From NCBI GenBank assembly GCA_963675135.1, contig OY776125.1, positions 41,818,513 to 41,882,512 of the forward strand: a stretch of 64,000 nt of DNA. The letters run 5' to 3'. The position numbers were made by a program, and so were the translations under genes. Below the pieces are notes generated by a model. It saw only the letters and a list, made by a program, of their open reading frames with translations. It had not been told where the DNA came from and made no database searches. This document shows, piece after piece, positions 33,039 to 43,665 of the stretch (the stretch's first letter is position 1; the number at the start of each line of letters is the position of its first letter). The DNA is from Galeopsis tetrahit. Lineage: Eukaryota; Streptophyta; Magnoliopsida; Lamiales; Lamiaceae.

Positions 33039-33342
33039 TTATGCTAATATTAATCACCATAAATATAATATGTTAACAAAATATCATTAATTCTATTCAG
33101 TATAATTATTATAAAATATATAAATGTGATAACTTACTACTTAATACTATCCAAAAACTATTTACTAATTTATTCATACAAATAATATACCGATAATAAA
33201 ATATATATAAGTAAATTTATTTGTTTAGATTTACATTACAAAAGAAATTTTTTTTAAAAAGTATATAAATATGAAATATATAAATTTTAAAAAAATATAT
33301 AAACATATACAAACAATTAATCAAACAATTTCAATAAAATAT

Positions 33343-33620
33343 TTTTTTAGATCCCATAATTATTCTATTTTTTCAAAAAAGTTAAGTTTTCCAATTACGT
33401 CCCAAATTTTAGCTAATTTTTCCATTTACGTCCCAAATCGCTAAAACCATCAAAACGACGTCGTAACAATGATGTAATACGACGTCGTTTTGATGTTTCC
33501 GGCGACTTGGGACGTAATTGGAAAAGTTAGCTAAAATTTGGGACGTAATTGGAAAAGTTAACTTTTTTGGGACGTTTTTGAAAAAGTTGAAAAGTTATGG
33601 GACGTAAAAAAATTATTTTC
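33343..33620. mobile_element. foldback MITE, copy 2
   Basis: Same family as 14986-15244: arms of about 110 bp with GGGACGTAATTGGAAAAGTT and reverse, central GACGTCG palindromic words. No coding capacity. Confidence 0.65.
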
Positions 33621-34106
33621 CAAATTTGAATATTTCCTAAAAAGGGGGAAGTTGCTTTTTTTGTTATAATTAAATAAATATTTAATGTTAGTCAATATGT
33701 TTTTTTTCTTTTTTACCGATAAAAAAGTCTTTCAAATTTAAAATTTCTTAACCAAATTTTTCTATTTTACTAATAAATTATCATATAATCAATGGATGAC
33801 ATAAATTACAAAAAAAACTTCCATCTTCAAAATTTCTAAAAAAAAAAAACTTCAATCTTCAAAATTTCTTTACAATCTTCAAAGTCACAATCTTTAAAAC
33901 ATGATATCATTGAGTACTAGTAGACGAATTGTTGAATTTCTATTGAGTTGAATCTTCAAAGTCACAATCTTTAAAACATGAGACAAATTGTTGGATTTTT
34001 CTATTGAGCGGACAATCTTCAAAATTCAAAATCTTCAATAATTAATTGAGTTGACAGTCTTCAAATTTTCAAAATCCAAAATCTTCAATAAATTGATTAT
34101 AATCAA

Positions 34107-34959
34107 TGTAGATGTTGTTAACTCTTAAATGCTTTAACATTATCAACAACATCTTAATTTGACCTTCCTTGATTTATTCTAAGTCTTTTCTGAAATGTTA
34201 CATTAAATGTTGTACTAAATGCTCTCACATTCAGGTACGATTCCAGAAGGTTCTACAAGAGTCTGGAATATGGAAGATTCCAGAATGTTGGTGAACGTGA
34301 TAGAAGAGCCTGGAGCAGTTTAGAACGACCTGGAAGATGGAAAAAAAATAGGATCTTATAATGGAAGGATCTAGAATTCGGCTATTGCTCTATAAATGAT
34401 CTTATAATGGAAGGATCTAGAATTCGACTATTGCTCTATAAATACCGCTGAAGTCTTTCATTTCAAAGTATACACTATTCGAATAACACCTATTCTGATC
34501 GTTCATCCCTGGTTAGGAGTTAGGGTCAATAGTTGTATCGTTTAATGTACACCGAGGGATACCACATCTTCCCGTGTATTTAGTTCTAGTCTTGTATCGA
34601 TTGAGAGTGAATCATAGATCAGATTAGTTCTTTAGACAGTGTTCTTACACTTAAGTCTATTTGCAGATTCAGGTACCTGCCTCGATTGTTGAGACATTTC
34701 ACACGACATTTTCATAACTTAGGAACTAAGTTATTGTTTTCGCCGTAAGGCTTAGCATAGGTTTTGTTATTAATAAAATCTATGTTAAAAATTATTCCAT
34801 TGTGTCTTTATTGTGTTTTAGTGTTTTAGACTTCCGCTGTGTACTGTGTTTACTTTCTGTTTTCTGTTAGAGTTAATGCTACACTAATTGTCTCAACATT
34901 TAGTGTAACATTGTTCTGTTTTTACTTAAACACTAGACACTACCCCACGCACACTTTCA
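34107..34959 (+). repeat. solo LTR (853 bp) with heat-shock elements
   Basis: It starts TGTAGATGTTG and ends CACACTTTCA, flanked by the 5-bp duplication ATCAA (34102-34106 and 34960-34964). There is no internal region. TATA boxes lie at 34390-34397 and 34437-34444 because a 46-bp block (34352-34397) is repeated in tandem. Upstream are two perfect three-unit heat-shock elements (34241-34253 and 34273-34285). It is unlike the A-C LTRs, so it belongs to another LTR family that I cannot name. Confidence 0.75.
34241..34285 (+). promoter_or_regulatory. two perfect trimeric heat-shock elements
   Basis: TTCcaGAAggTTC at 34241-34253 and GAAgaTTCcaGAA at 34273-34285 each fit the nGAAnn/nTTCnn consensus over three units. 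They lie about 110-200 bp upstream of the two TATA boxes, a usual promoter distance. Confidence 0.7.
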
Positions 34960-35336
34960 ATCAAAATCCAAAATCTTCAATAAATTGATTATAATCAATG
35001 GATGACATAAATTACAAAAATCTTCAATTTTCAAAATTTCTAAAAAACTTCAATCTTCAAAATTTATTTACAATCTTCAAAGTCACAATCTTTAAAACAT
35101 GATATCATTGAGTAGACGAATTGTTGGATTTCTATTGAGTGGACAATCTTCAAGTCTTCAAAATCCAAAATACAAAATCTTCAATAAATTGAGTGGACAA
35201 TCTTCAAAATCTAAAATCTTCAATAAATTGATTATAATCAATGGATGACATAAAAAGTAAAATTGAGAATGAATGGAAAATTAAGGATTCAATTTTCAAA
35301 ATTTCTTTACAATCTTCAAAGTCACAATTTTTAAAA

Positions 35337-36646
35337 GGGTAGGGCTGTTGTGTACTCAAGTACACGGTGTACTTGAGTCCAGCTATATAGAAAATATATA
35401 TTATATATATGATAAATAATAAAATATTTAACAAAACTCATTGTAGTCTAATGGTTGTCCTAGGATTTCCTTAACAACCTGTCCCAGGTTCGATTCCGTC
35501 TTTTAGCAAAAATTTTTGTTATTTTATTTTAACAGTTTTAATATAAATTAATAAATAATAAAATTTGTAAAAAAAACAGGTTCGATTCCCACTTCTAAAA
35601 ATTGTCCCAGGTTCGATTCCCCCTTCTAGCAAAAAATTTTAACTCTTTTAGCAAAAACTTTTGTTATTTTATTTTAACAGTTTTAATATAAATTAATAAA
35701 TAATAAAATTTGTAAAAAAAAACAGGTTCGATTCCCACTTCTAAAAATTGTCCCAGGTTAGCAACAGTTTTTTTTATACATTAAAAAGTGCAATTAATAA
35801 ATAATAAAATTTGTAAAATTAATAATAATTTAAAAAAAAAATTAGGAACAGTTTTTTTATACATTATAAATTAATAAATAATAAAATTTGTAAAAAAAAT
35901 AGCAACAATTTTTTGTTTTTTATACAGTAATAAAAGTGCAAGTAAAAAAATAATAAAACGTGTAAAATTAATAATATTTTTTTAAAAAAAAATTAGCACC
36001 AGTTTTTCTAGATTATGAAAGTGCAAGTACAAATAAACAAAAGGTGTATCATTAGCAAACACTTTTCAGTTATAATATCATACACTTTTCAATTATAATA
36101 TCATACACTTTTCAATTATAATATCATACACTTTTCATTAATATATAACTTACACTTTTCATTAATAGAACATACACTTTTTAGTTATAATAACATACAC
36201 TTTGCAGTTATAATAACATACAATTTTCATTAAATAAACACACTTTTCATTAATAGATCATACACTTTACAGTTATAATAACATACACTTTTCAGTTTTC
36301 ATTAATATATAACTTACATTTTTCATTTATAATATCATACACTTTTCAGTTATAATAACATACACTTTTCATTAAAAACAATGTTGCACTTTTCAATATA
36401 GTAACATACACTTTTCATTAAAAAAAACAAAGATACACTTTTTAGTCATAATAACATACACTTTTTAAAAAAAAAAAATCGAAAAAAAAAATCGAAAAAA
36501 AAACCAAAAAAAAAAAATTAAAAAAAAAAAGTCAAAGTTTGACCGTTGACCGGTGGTCAACGGTCAACGGTGGTCAACGGTCAACATTTGACTAGTAAAA
36601 GTCTACTCAAGTACATGGTGTACTTGAGTACATACAAGACTTTGGC
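35337..36646. mobile_element. non-autonomous MULE carrying tRNA-like boxes
   Basis: 1310 bp, with a 9-bp target duplication TTTTTAAAA (35328-35336 and 36647-36655). Neighbouring repeat copies read CTTTAAAACATG straight through, confirming the insertion point. The ends carry the related inverted blocks GTACTCAAGTACACGGTGTA (left) and TACTCAAGTACACCATGTAC (right, reversed). Inside are tRNA-like A and B boxes (35444-35497), partial repeats of the GGTTCGATTCC B box (about 35581, 35608 and 35725), an array of about 20 CACTTTTCAnTTATAATA units (36060-36470) and a W-box cluster (36530-36592). No transposase. Confidence 0.8.
35437..35510 (+). ncRNA. tRNA-like / SINE-head sequence (Pol III A and B boxes)
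   Basis: TAGTCTAATGG (35444-35454) fits the A-box consensus TRGYNNARNNG and GGTTCGATTCC (35487-35497) fits the B box, 32 bases apart as in tRNA genes. The flanking acceptor and T-stem positions do not pair well, so it is not a working tRNA. It is more likely a tRNA relic or SINE head picked up by the surrounding MULE. Confidence 0.45.
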
Positions 36647-38066
36647 TTTTTAAAACATGATATCATTGAGTAGACGAATTGTTGAATTTCTTGGACAATT
36701 TTCAAATCTTCAAAATCCAAAATCTTCAATAAATTGAGTGGACAATCTTCAATAAATTGATTATAATAATGGATGACATAAAAAGTAAAATTTAGAATGA
36801 ATGAGAAATTAGGGATTTTGAGAAGAGATGAAGAATTTATATAGAAAATAAGATTAAAAATGTAAGGTCAAAATTAAGTTTTAAAATGTATGAATGAGAT
36901 TAAAAGAAAAGTGTAGAATGAATGAAAATTCAGAAATTTTGAAATAGAGTGATTTGAGAAGAGAGAGATTGAGATAGACCAATTAATTAGCGCATGGCTG
37001 TAAATAAATGTTTGCAAATATATATTATAAAGATTTACATGCACTTTTAATTTTATATAAGAAAATTTTCGTACAAGACACTAAATGTGCGTTTTTTTTT
37101 ATATATATATTTACACTTTTAATTTTATATAAATGTGCACCCTTAAATTTTAAATGTAAGTAATAATATTATAATACAACGAGTTTAGTCCCATCAAGAT
37201 AATTTCTAAATTCATTTCAGATAAAAAACACTTCTCCTGAGTCCTGTCCCCCACTTATTTGTACATAGTATTCAATAAGAAATTCACTTAATTTAAAAGT
37301 GGGGCCAAGCTGGAGGGACATTTTAACTCACATTATTAAATAATTTTTATGAGAAATTTTAATAAATTAAATAAACAGTATTAAAAATTGAAATAATTAG
37401 AAGGTTTGACTACATATTCTTTATCCTTAATAACGATATCGAAATTAGTGGTCATCCTATTCATATCCTTCACATGCACGGTCTAAATGTCCAAAATAAT
37501 GAAAATATCAACAACAAATGTCATAATTATATCTTTAAAAAATAAAATATTTAACCTTGATCATTGCATTTGCATGAATATAATAAATTAAATTATATTA
37601 CTTCCGATTGTGACTTGATATTAGCAAATGATGAAATATCACTCAAAATTATTTCCGCCGTCTTTGCGAAAATTATTTTTATTTGTACTCTTTTTAAAAT
37701 TTCAGATCATACACTACATAATAATTGAAGTTAATAAATGATAAAATAATACATTTTTTTTTAATTGTGGTAATATTTTGTGTATTAGATTTTTTCTATA
37801 ATTTTAGTGTATTTCATTATTGAAAGATAATTTTAAATTAATGAAAAAAATAAAATTTTGAATGGAGAGCTATGGTGCTGTCACGTAGGAAAAAAATTAA
37901 TTCACAAATAGATGTATGAGAATATTACTATAAAATCAGACACAAAATTATTTCTACCATTTTTGTAAAAATTATTTGTATTTGTACTTTTTTAAAGATT
38001 TCTGATAGTAAACAAAAGGAAAAAGAAAAAATGAAAAAAAGAAAAAACACCACAAACCCAACCAAA

Positions 38067-38229
38067 TAGTGGCTGATCCAGAATTTATAAATTAGGGGTA
38101 CAAAAGATATTAAATTTGAAAATGAAAATACAATTTTAGTTATAGATTTTTTTTAAAACTTTTTTTTTTAACGGAAGAAAAAAAATTCAAATTTTCAATT
38201 TGGCAAATTGATCAATAGATCCGCCACTG
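38067..38229. mobile_element. hAT-like MITE (163 bp)
   Basis: Ends TAGTGGCTGATCCAG and, reversed, CAGTGGCGGATCTAT form an imperfect inverted repeat. The flanking 8-mers CAACCAAA and CGACCAAG agree at six of eight bases, as for an old duplication. Related ends occur at 63013-63193. Confidence 0.5.
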
Positions 38230-38589
38230 CGACCAAGGTCCAAAACTTTGAAAAAAAAATATATATACCAAATCACACGAAAAAAAAAATGTTCTACGGT
38301 CTACTTAAAAATAAATAATAATAATAATAATAAAAAAGTAAGAAAACTGTCATTTTTTCAAACTGAAGTTTAAGAATTGAATTGAGTTTGATTGGGCCTT
38401 TGGACCTGGTCTAGGTTTAACAATGACCACGGTTAAATTCCCACTATATATTATGTCTTCACCCATCTCAATTTATTTAAAAAAAAAATAGACTATAATA
38501 CTACCATAGTGTGCTGAGTTCACTTCACCCTCGAACGAAAAAATAAATAGACTATAGTATTTCTTTGTAATTAATTATTCTTCATGTTA

Positions 38590-38841
38590 CTCCCTTCGTA
38601 CTAAATAGATAGGCTTATTTTCCTTTTTTGGATATCCCATTTAAATAGGTTTATTTTTATATAGAGTAATATTTTCTTATTCATTTACTAATATAACCCT
38701 ATGCATTAATTACATTAAAAAGTACAACATTCATTAAATATGGTTATAATAGAAATTTTACTTGTTTAATGTGTCTTACCAATACAGTTTCTTAATCTTT
38801 GTGAAAAGTCAAACAAGTCTATCTAATTGGGACAGAGGGAG
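38590..38841. mobile_element. Stowaway MITE (252 bp)
   Basis: The terminal repeats start CTCCCTTCGTACTAAATAGA and, reversed, CTCCCTCTGTCCCAATTAGA, flanked by TA on both sides. Non-coding, AT-rich core. Confidence 0.85.
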
Positions 38842-39563
38842 TATTATTGTTTTATTTGACCATATTGTTGCATGATTGTGTAGTTGTAATGAATATATGT
38901 GTAGTGTATTTCGTTCTCGAATTTTTTTTTTAAATCACGTTTTGCAAAAACCCATTGGTTCGCCGAGTTTTGTGAGATTTTTCGAAAAAAAGTTCCATGA
39001 ATTGTGTATATTTTCGAAAAAAAATTCCATAGAATGTGTACATTTTCGAAAAAAAATAAATTCAAAAAGTGAAACTCAGAACTTTTTGCCGAGTTTTAAT
39101 AAATTTAGGGTTTTTAGAACTAATACCTATTTTGTTTAGTACTTCAGGTGCTTCTTTTGCGTATAATGTAAATTCTGTAGCGGATCAATTCCAACTAGCC
39201 TTTCAAACTAGTACTTTTTGTAATTGACTCTACAACATCTTCAATAAACGTTGATTTTTCGATCAAGTTTTGAATGCTCGGCCAATCAGGTTCAAATTGT
39301 TACAAAAAACCCTGATTCGTCGTTACGTCTCTCTCATCTCTCGTATTGTGCAAAAACTAAGTTTATTCAACGTTTAAAAACAAATTTTGCTCTAAAAGTT
39401 TTTTTTTTTAAATGGATGAACTCATATTTGGAGGGTGAAATCATCCAAAGGTGAAGAAATAATATATCTGGGGGCATTTATGCGTGGCCTTTAACACTTA
39501 CTTGAGGCCTAAGATGTCCATGATATTTGGCCCATTTAATATACACTGGGCCAATAATCTAAA

Positions 39564-40834
39564 GGGCGCCGCTAAAGGCACCCGGCGATCCTATGAGTAC
39601 ACCCAGGATATGAGGACACACGCCAATCGGATGAGGACACCCACGTGGAAAAACCAAAAATACCATTCTCCCATTAAAACTATTAAAACCCTAATCTATC
39701 ACCTCATTTGGTACACCCATCCCATTTTTGCCTCCTCACCTTCCCTCCCACGTTTCGCCACCGCCGCTCTCTTCGCCGGCAGCAGTGCCGCTCTCTTCGC
39801 CGGCAGCAGCGCCGCTCTCGTCTCCGGCAGCGCCGCCCTCCCTCTCCACGTCTCCTCTCGTCGTCGTCCCCGTTTTGCCAGCGCCGTCCCCGTATCCCCA
39901 CCCAACACGCGCGACAACGCAGCGGCGCAGCTCCGCCTCCTCTCCCCACGCGGCGACAGCGCTGCCCTCGCTCCCCACGTCGCCGCCTCACTCCCCACCC
40001 AACTCGCGCGACCAACCCCTCTTCTCCCTCGTCCGCCGCGGCCGCTCGCACCCATCCTCCCTCCTCCGCCACCGCCGCGGCCGCTCGCACCCATCCTCCC
40101 TCCTCTGCCACCGCCGCGGCCGCTCGCACCCAGTTCCAGGTAGGTTTTTAAAAAAAAATTTGCCTGTTTTAATAAATTTAGGGTTTTTAGAAAAATTAGG
40201 GTTTTTATAAATCGTGATTTATTTTCGAACATATTTAGTTTGTTTTGGAATTTTTTTCGAACAATATGTGTTTGTTTTGGAAAAAATTTCGAACATTTTG
40301 TTGATTGTTTTTTTCGTACAAATTTAAGTTGTTTTGGAATTTTTTTCGAACAATCTTGGTTTGTTTTGGAAATTTTTTCGAACAATCAATGTTTGTCTTG
40401 GGAAAAATTTCGAACATTTTGTTCGATCTTTTTTTTAGGACAAATTTAATTTGTTTTGGAATGTTTTTCGAACAAAGTTTGTTCATAAAAAAATTTCGAA
40501 CATTTCAACTTTGTTTGGGTAAAAATTTCGAACATACTAAGAATTTTTTGTTGTTGAAATTTTGGATTTTTTTGTTGTTGAAATTTTTAATTTTTTTGTT
40601 GTTGAAATTTTGAATTTTTTTGTTTGTTGAAATTTTGGATTTTTTTGTTGTTTATGTGGTGATTGTAGGGATCCTAATGATTCAGGTGTAAAATGAAATG
40701 GGTGGGTGTACTCATCCGTCCTTTATTTTAAAAATGTGCTGAAGGGTATAAAAGACATTTCGCATACCTCCAATGATAAAAAAAAGTTTCCGTGGGTGTA
40801 CTCATAGGATCCTTGGGTGCCTTTAGCCGCGCGC
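39564..40834. mobile_element. Pack-MULE-like element (1271 bp)
   Basis: An exact 9-bp target duplication TAATCTAAA (39555-39563 and 40835-40843) flanks inverted ends of about 42 bp with the core GGCTAAAGGCACCC / GATCCTATGAGTACACCCA. The interior is sharply GC-rich at 39720-40140, unlike anything else nearby, and ends CCAG/GTAGGT. A T-rich stretch follows with about ten loose repeats of TTGTTTTGGAAnTTTTTCGAAC (40200-40530), then TGATTGTAG/GG. This looks like a captured first exon plus intron of a host gene. Several frames are open in the GC-rich part, and none has a recognisable domain. A 39-bp unit (GCCGCGGCCGCTCGCACCCA...) repeats 2.5 times at 40035-40132. Confidence 0.85.
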
Positions 40835-41141
40835 TAATCTAAAATTTACAGTGCCACTTGTTTCTTCATCAAAACATACAATCAGCTGTAAATTTATATG
40901 ATGTTTTATTTTATATGCGGCTATATTGAAAATGCAATTTCACATTGCGTCATTAAATCTTAATGAAATTTGCATTTATTTAATGGAGTTTAATTTTCAC
41001 AAAAAATTGAAGATGTTTATCCTAGATTAATAGGGTTAGCTAGTTTAACCACAATTTATATTTTTTTACGCTCCATTGTCCCCATAGGTCCATACTTAAT
41101 TTTACGACTCACACTTCAAATTGACCGATCAATGAATATTA

Positions 41142-41372
41142 CTTCCTCCGTCTCAGCTTAACTTTCATACCTATTTTTTGAGTCCTTTAAAAACTCTACT
41201 CATACAATATCTAAAATATTATATTTAATATTATTATTTTTATGGTACATATATACACACAAGTCAACTCACTTATTTATTTTTTAAATTCTATTTTAAA
41301 ATTTTATTTATTATAATATTTTTAAAAAATGGGAGAACGTTAAGTATGAAAGTTAAGTTGGGACGGAGGAAG
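41142..41372. mobile_element. Stowaway MITE (231 bp)
   Basis: Terminal repeats CTTCCTCCGTCTCAGCTTAA and, reversed, CTTCCTCCGTCCCAACTTAA, continuing to CTTTCATAC, with TA flanks at 41140-41141 and 41373-41374. Confidence 0.88.
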
Positions 41373-41644
41373 TAGTTTTTTTAGTTTAATTATTTCATAT
41401 ATTTTTTTCCAATTTATTGATAGAGATTTCATAATTCAAATAATGAGAACACAATTCACAAATATTACTTGATTTTGTTTTTCGTCGACGCTGCAGTCAA
41501 CACGAATTTAATGGCACAAAAAATCACTGGCATTGTAGCGACAAACGAATTTAATGGCATTGTAGCGACAAATGAATTTAAGTGAGTTCATATGTAATAG
41601 TGAAAAAACTTTGTGTATTAACTATTGAGTATTATTATGTTATA

Positions 41645-41897
41645 CTCCCTCCATCCATGAAAAGTAGTTACATGGGAGTGGGGCACGTGTTTTAAGAAAA
41701 AAATAGATAAAGTAAGGGTATTATAGGGTATTGTGGGGCCCATTGTGAATAAAGTGATTGTTTGTGAATAAAGTTGATGGCAATTTGAGTAATTCAGTGA
41801 TGCTTGAAGGGTGATAGTTTACATAAAGGGTATGGGACTACATTTTGTGGACAAGAAATATAGGGCAAATGAGACTACTTTTGATGGACGGAGGGAG
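41645..41897. mobile_element. Stowaway MITE (253 bp)
   Basis: Terminal repeats CTCCCTCCATCCATGAAAAG and, reversed, CTCCCTCCGTCCATCAAAAG, with TA flanks. Element C inserted only 13 bp beyond its right end. Confidence 0.9.
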
Positions 41898-41910
41898 TAT
41901 TTTACTTTTC

Positions 41911-43505
41911 TGTTGGGATATGAATCCTTGAAACAATGTTCTAGATGATGAAAGTATGTTTTGATGGCCAAAAGCAACTTAAAGTTAGTAATATATGTGG
42001 TTCTAAGTCATCTTAACTAAGTCATCTGATGAGAAACTGAAAATGAGATTACTGATCTTAATGATATCTGAAATAAGTTTACTGATCTTATTTAGTAATA
42101 TTGAGAGTAAGATTACTGATCTTAGTATGGAAACTGAGAATAAGTTTACTGATCTTATATGAGATATTTGAATCTGAGTTACTGATCTTATATACTTACT
42201 AGTCTTATATGCTTACTGATCTTATATGTAAGTTACTGATCTTATATGTAAGTTACTGATCTTATTGTTTACTGATCTGATATATGAACTGTTAGGTACT
42301 AAGCTGATGTTTTGTATTGTATAGACAGCTTATAGTGTAGGACTTAGATATACTCATCTGTATATAGTTCAGTTGATGTATAGATAGGTTTTATATTTGT
42401 AAGTTTGTATTTTATTATATTCAGCAGTGTAAAAGTTCAGAACAGTAGATTAGAACACTAGATTAGAAGAAGATCAGAAGACTAAGAAGACTCAGAGGAC
42501 TACTTCAGAATAAGAAGACTTCAAGAAGAGTTGGAGATAAGCTTAGAAGAAATCTGGAGAAGTTTTGAACAGTTTTAAGTTACTGTGCTGACTGGCTCAG
42601 CAGAGTAAAAATCAGAAGAGTAAAAATCAGAACAGTAAGTTACTGTGCTGATTTGGTATAATTGAAGAATAAGTTTGGAAAGCTTATTTAAAGTGTAACT
42701 GAAGATTTATTGAAGAGATGCTGACTTGGAAGTTGAAGAAAGTTACAAAGTCGGTTACAAGAAGAAGTTACAAAAACAGTTTTAGAGTTAGTTGAGAGTT
42801 AGTTCACAAACTGCTAACTGTCATACTAAGTTCTATAAATACTGTGTGATCTCCTACTGCTAAGACTACTGATCTTAAAGCATTCACAAGCAATCTAAGT
42901 CTACAGAGCACAAGAAGAACTCACAGAGTTGAAGGAGATTAAAGAAGAGAAGAGCCACTGAATTGAAGAGAAGAATCAAAGGCTATTCAAAGAGAAGATT
43001 TACTTTTCAAGTTTTAAGCTTGTATTTTGTAAAACAAGTGTGCTAGTTACTTGTAGAATTACTAGTAGATCGAAGATATACCTGGTGGTATAATCGATAA
43101 GATCACAGTCTTAATCTTTGGACTTTAAGCCACAAGAAACTCAAGAAGGAAGAGTTAATAAAACATCACAACTGGGATTGTGAGAGTGGATGTAGACTTA
43201 TTGGTCGAACCACTATAAAATTCTGTGTTCTTTACATTTTATGTTTGATATTTGTGTGAATTTTTTAACTAAGAACATTAAAGATTTACAAAGATAAAGA
43301 TCTAAAGAAAAGTTGAGTATAAACTAGTAAGGCTCATACAGTTTTGAAAGTACTGATCTGAGCTAAGTAAGCACAGTATAGTACATAAGAAGACTAAATT
43401 CCGCATTGCATATTCTGATATTTTGAAAGATTTTTGAAAGTCTATTCACCCCTCCCCTCTAGACTTTCTTAGCTTACTCAATCTTAACTCAACTTGGGAC
43501 CAACA
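41911..43505 (+). repeat. LTR 1 of element C (1595 bp)
   Basis: TGTTGGGATATGAATCC ... GGGACCAACA. The first 400 bp contain about nine copies of the word TTACTGATCT. TATA box CTATAAATAC at 42833-42842. It has two 20-bp units (ATATGTAAGTTACTGATCTT) near 42225-42265, where LTR 2 has one and LTR 3 none. It differs from LTR 2 and 3 at several bases (for example GATATGAATCC against GATATTAATCC). Confidence 0.95.
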
Positions 43506-43507
43506 AG

Positions 43508-43519
43508 TGGTATCAGAGC
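43508..43519 (+). promoter_or_regulatory. primer-binding site, C unit 1
   Basis: TGGTATCAGAGC, two bases after LTR 1; identical to B and A2. Confidence 0.93.
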
Positions 43520-43665
43520 AGTAGTTCTTTGGACTGTTGTTTCTTGATAACCTTGCAGATCTTGAGGGAAATCTTACTAATCTTGCTACTATTTCTTGAT
43601 ATTTGTCACTATCTGAATACTTGAAAATACTTGCTATACTACCGATCTTATCTGTCTGATCAAAC

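Larger units (their letters stand above)
31823..33342. other. AT-rich intergenic DNA with MITE and Helitron end
   Basis: No gene is seen. Outside the elements listed separately, the sequence is low-complexity A/T with ATATAT and AAATTT runs. 33039-33120 resembles 15473-15550, a dispersed repeat. Confidence 0.6.
33783..36840 (+). repeat. local tandem repeat field (units of about 250-400 bp)
   Basis: GATTATAATCAATGGATGAC-type anchors recur near 33785, 34093, 34985, 35228 and 36755. Between them are blocks such as GTCACAATCTTTAAAACATG, ATATCATTGAGTAGACGAAT and AAAATCCAAAATCTTCAATA. Two mobile elements have inserted into this field (34107-34959 and 35337-36646), and uninterrupted copies give their empty sites. 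No coding. Confidence 0.75.
36656..39554. other. AT-rich intergenic DNA
   Basis: Nothing coding is visible. It contains a hAT-like MITE (38067-38229), a Stowaway (38590-38841) and, at 38935-39060, three loose repeats of a TTTTCGAAAAAAAnTTCCAT unit. TTTTAATAAATTTAGGGTTT near 39094 recurs inside the neighbouring MULE (about 40169). Near 39528-39553 there are TGGCCCA and TGGGCCA motifs like those of plant promoters, without a gene that I can assign. Confidence 0.6.
40844..41905. other. intergenic DNA with two Stowaway elements
   Basis: No gene is seen. Besides the two MITEs, an AATTTAATGGCA / GTAGCGACAAA unit is repeated near 41506-41580. Confidence 0.6.

Noticed and set aside
35437..35510. A functional tRNA gene
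   Set aside because: A and B boxes are good, but acceptor and T stems do not pair and no clear anticodon stem forms.
39520..39555. Promoter of an unannotated host gene (TGGCCCA / TGGGCCA motifs)
   Set aside because: No coding exon follows on either strand before the MULE and Stowaway insertions; motifs alone are too weak.
39704..40385. Several Pro/Ser/Arg-rich frames on both strands
   Set aside because: They overlap each other in a GC-rich segment captured by a MULE; codon content follows base composition and no domain is seen.
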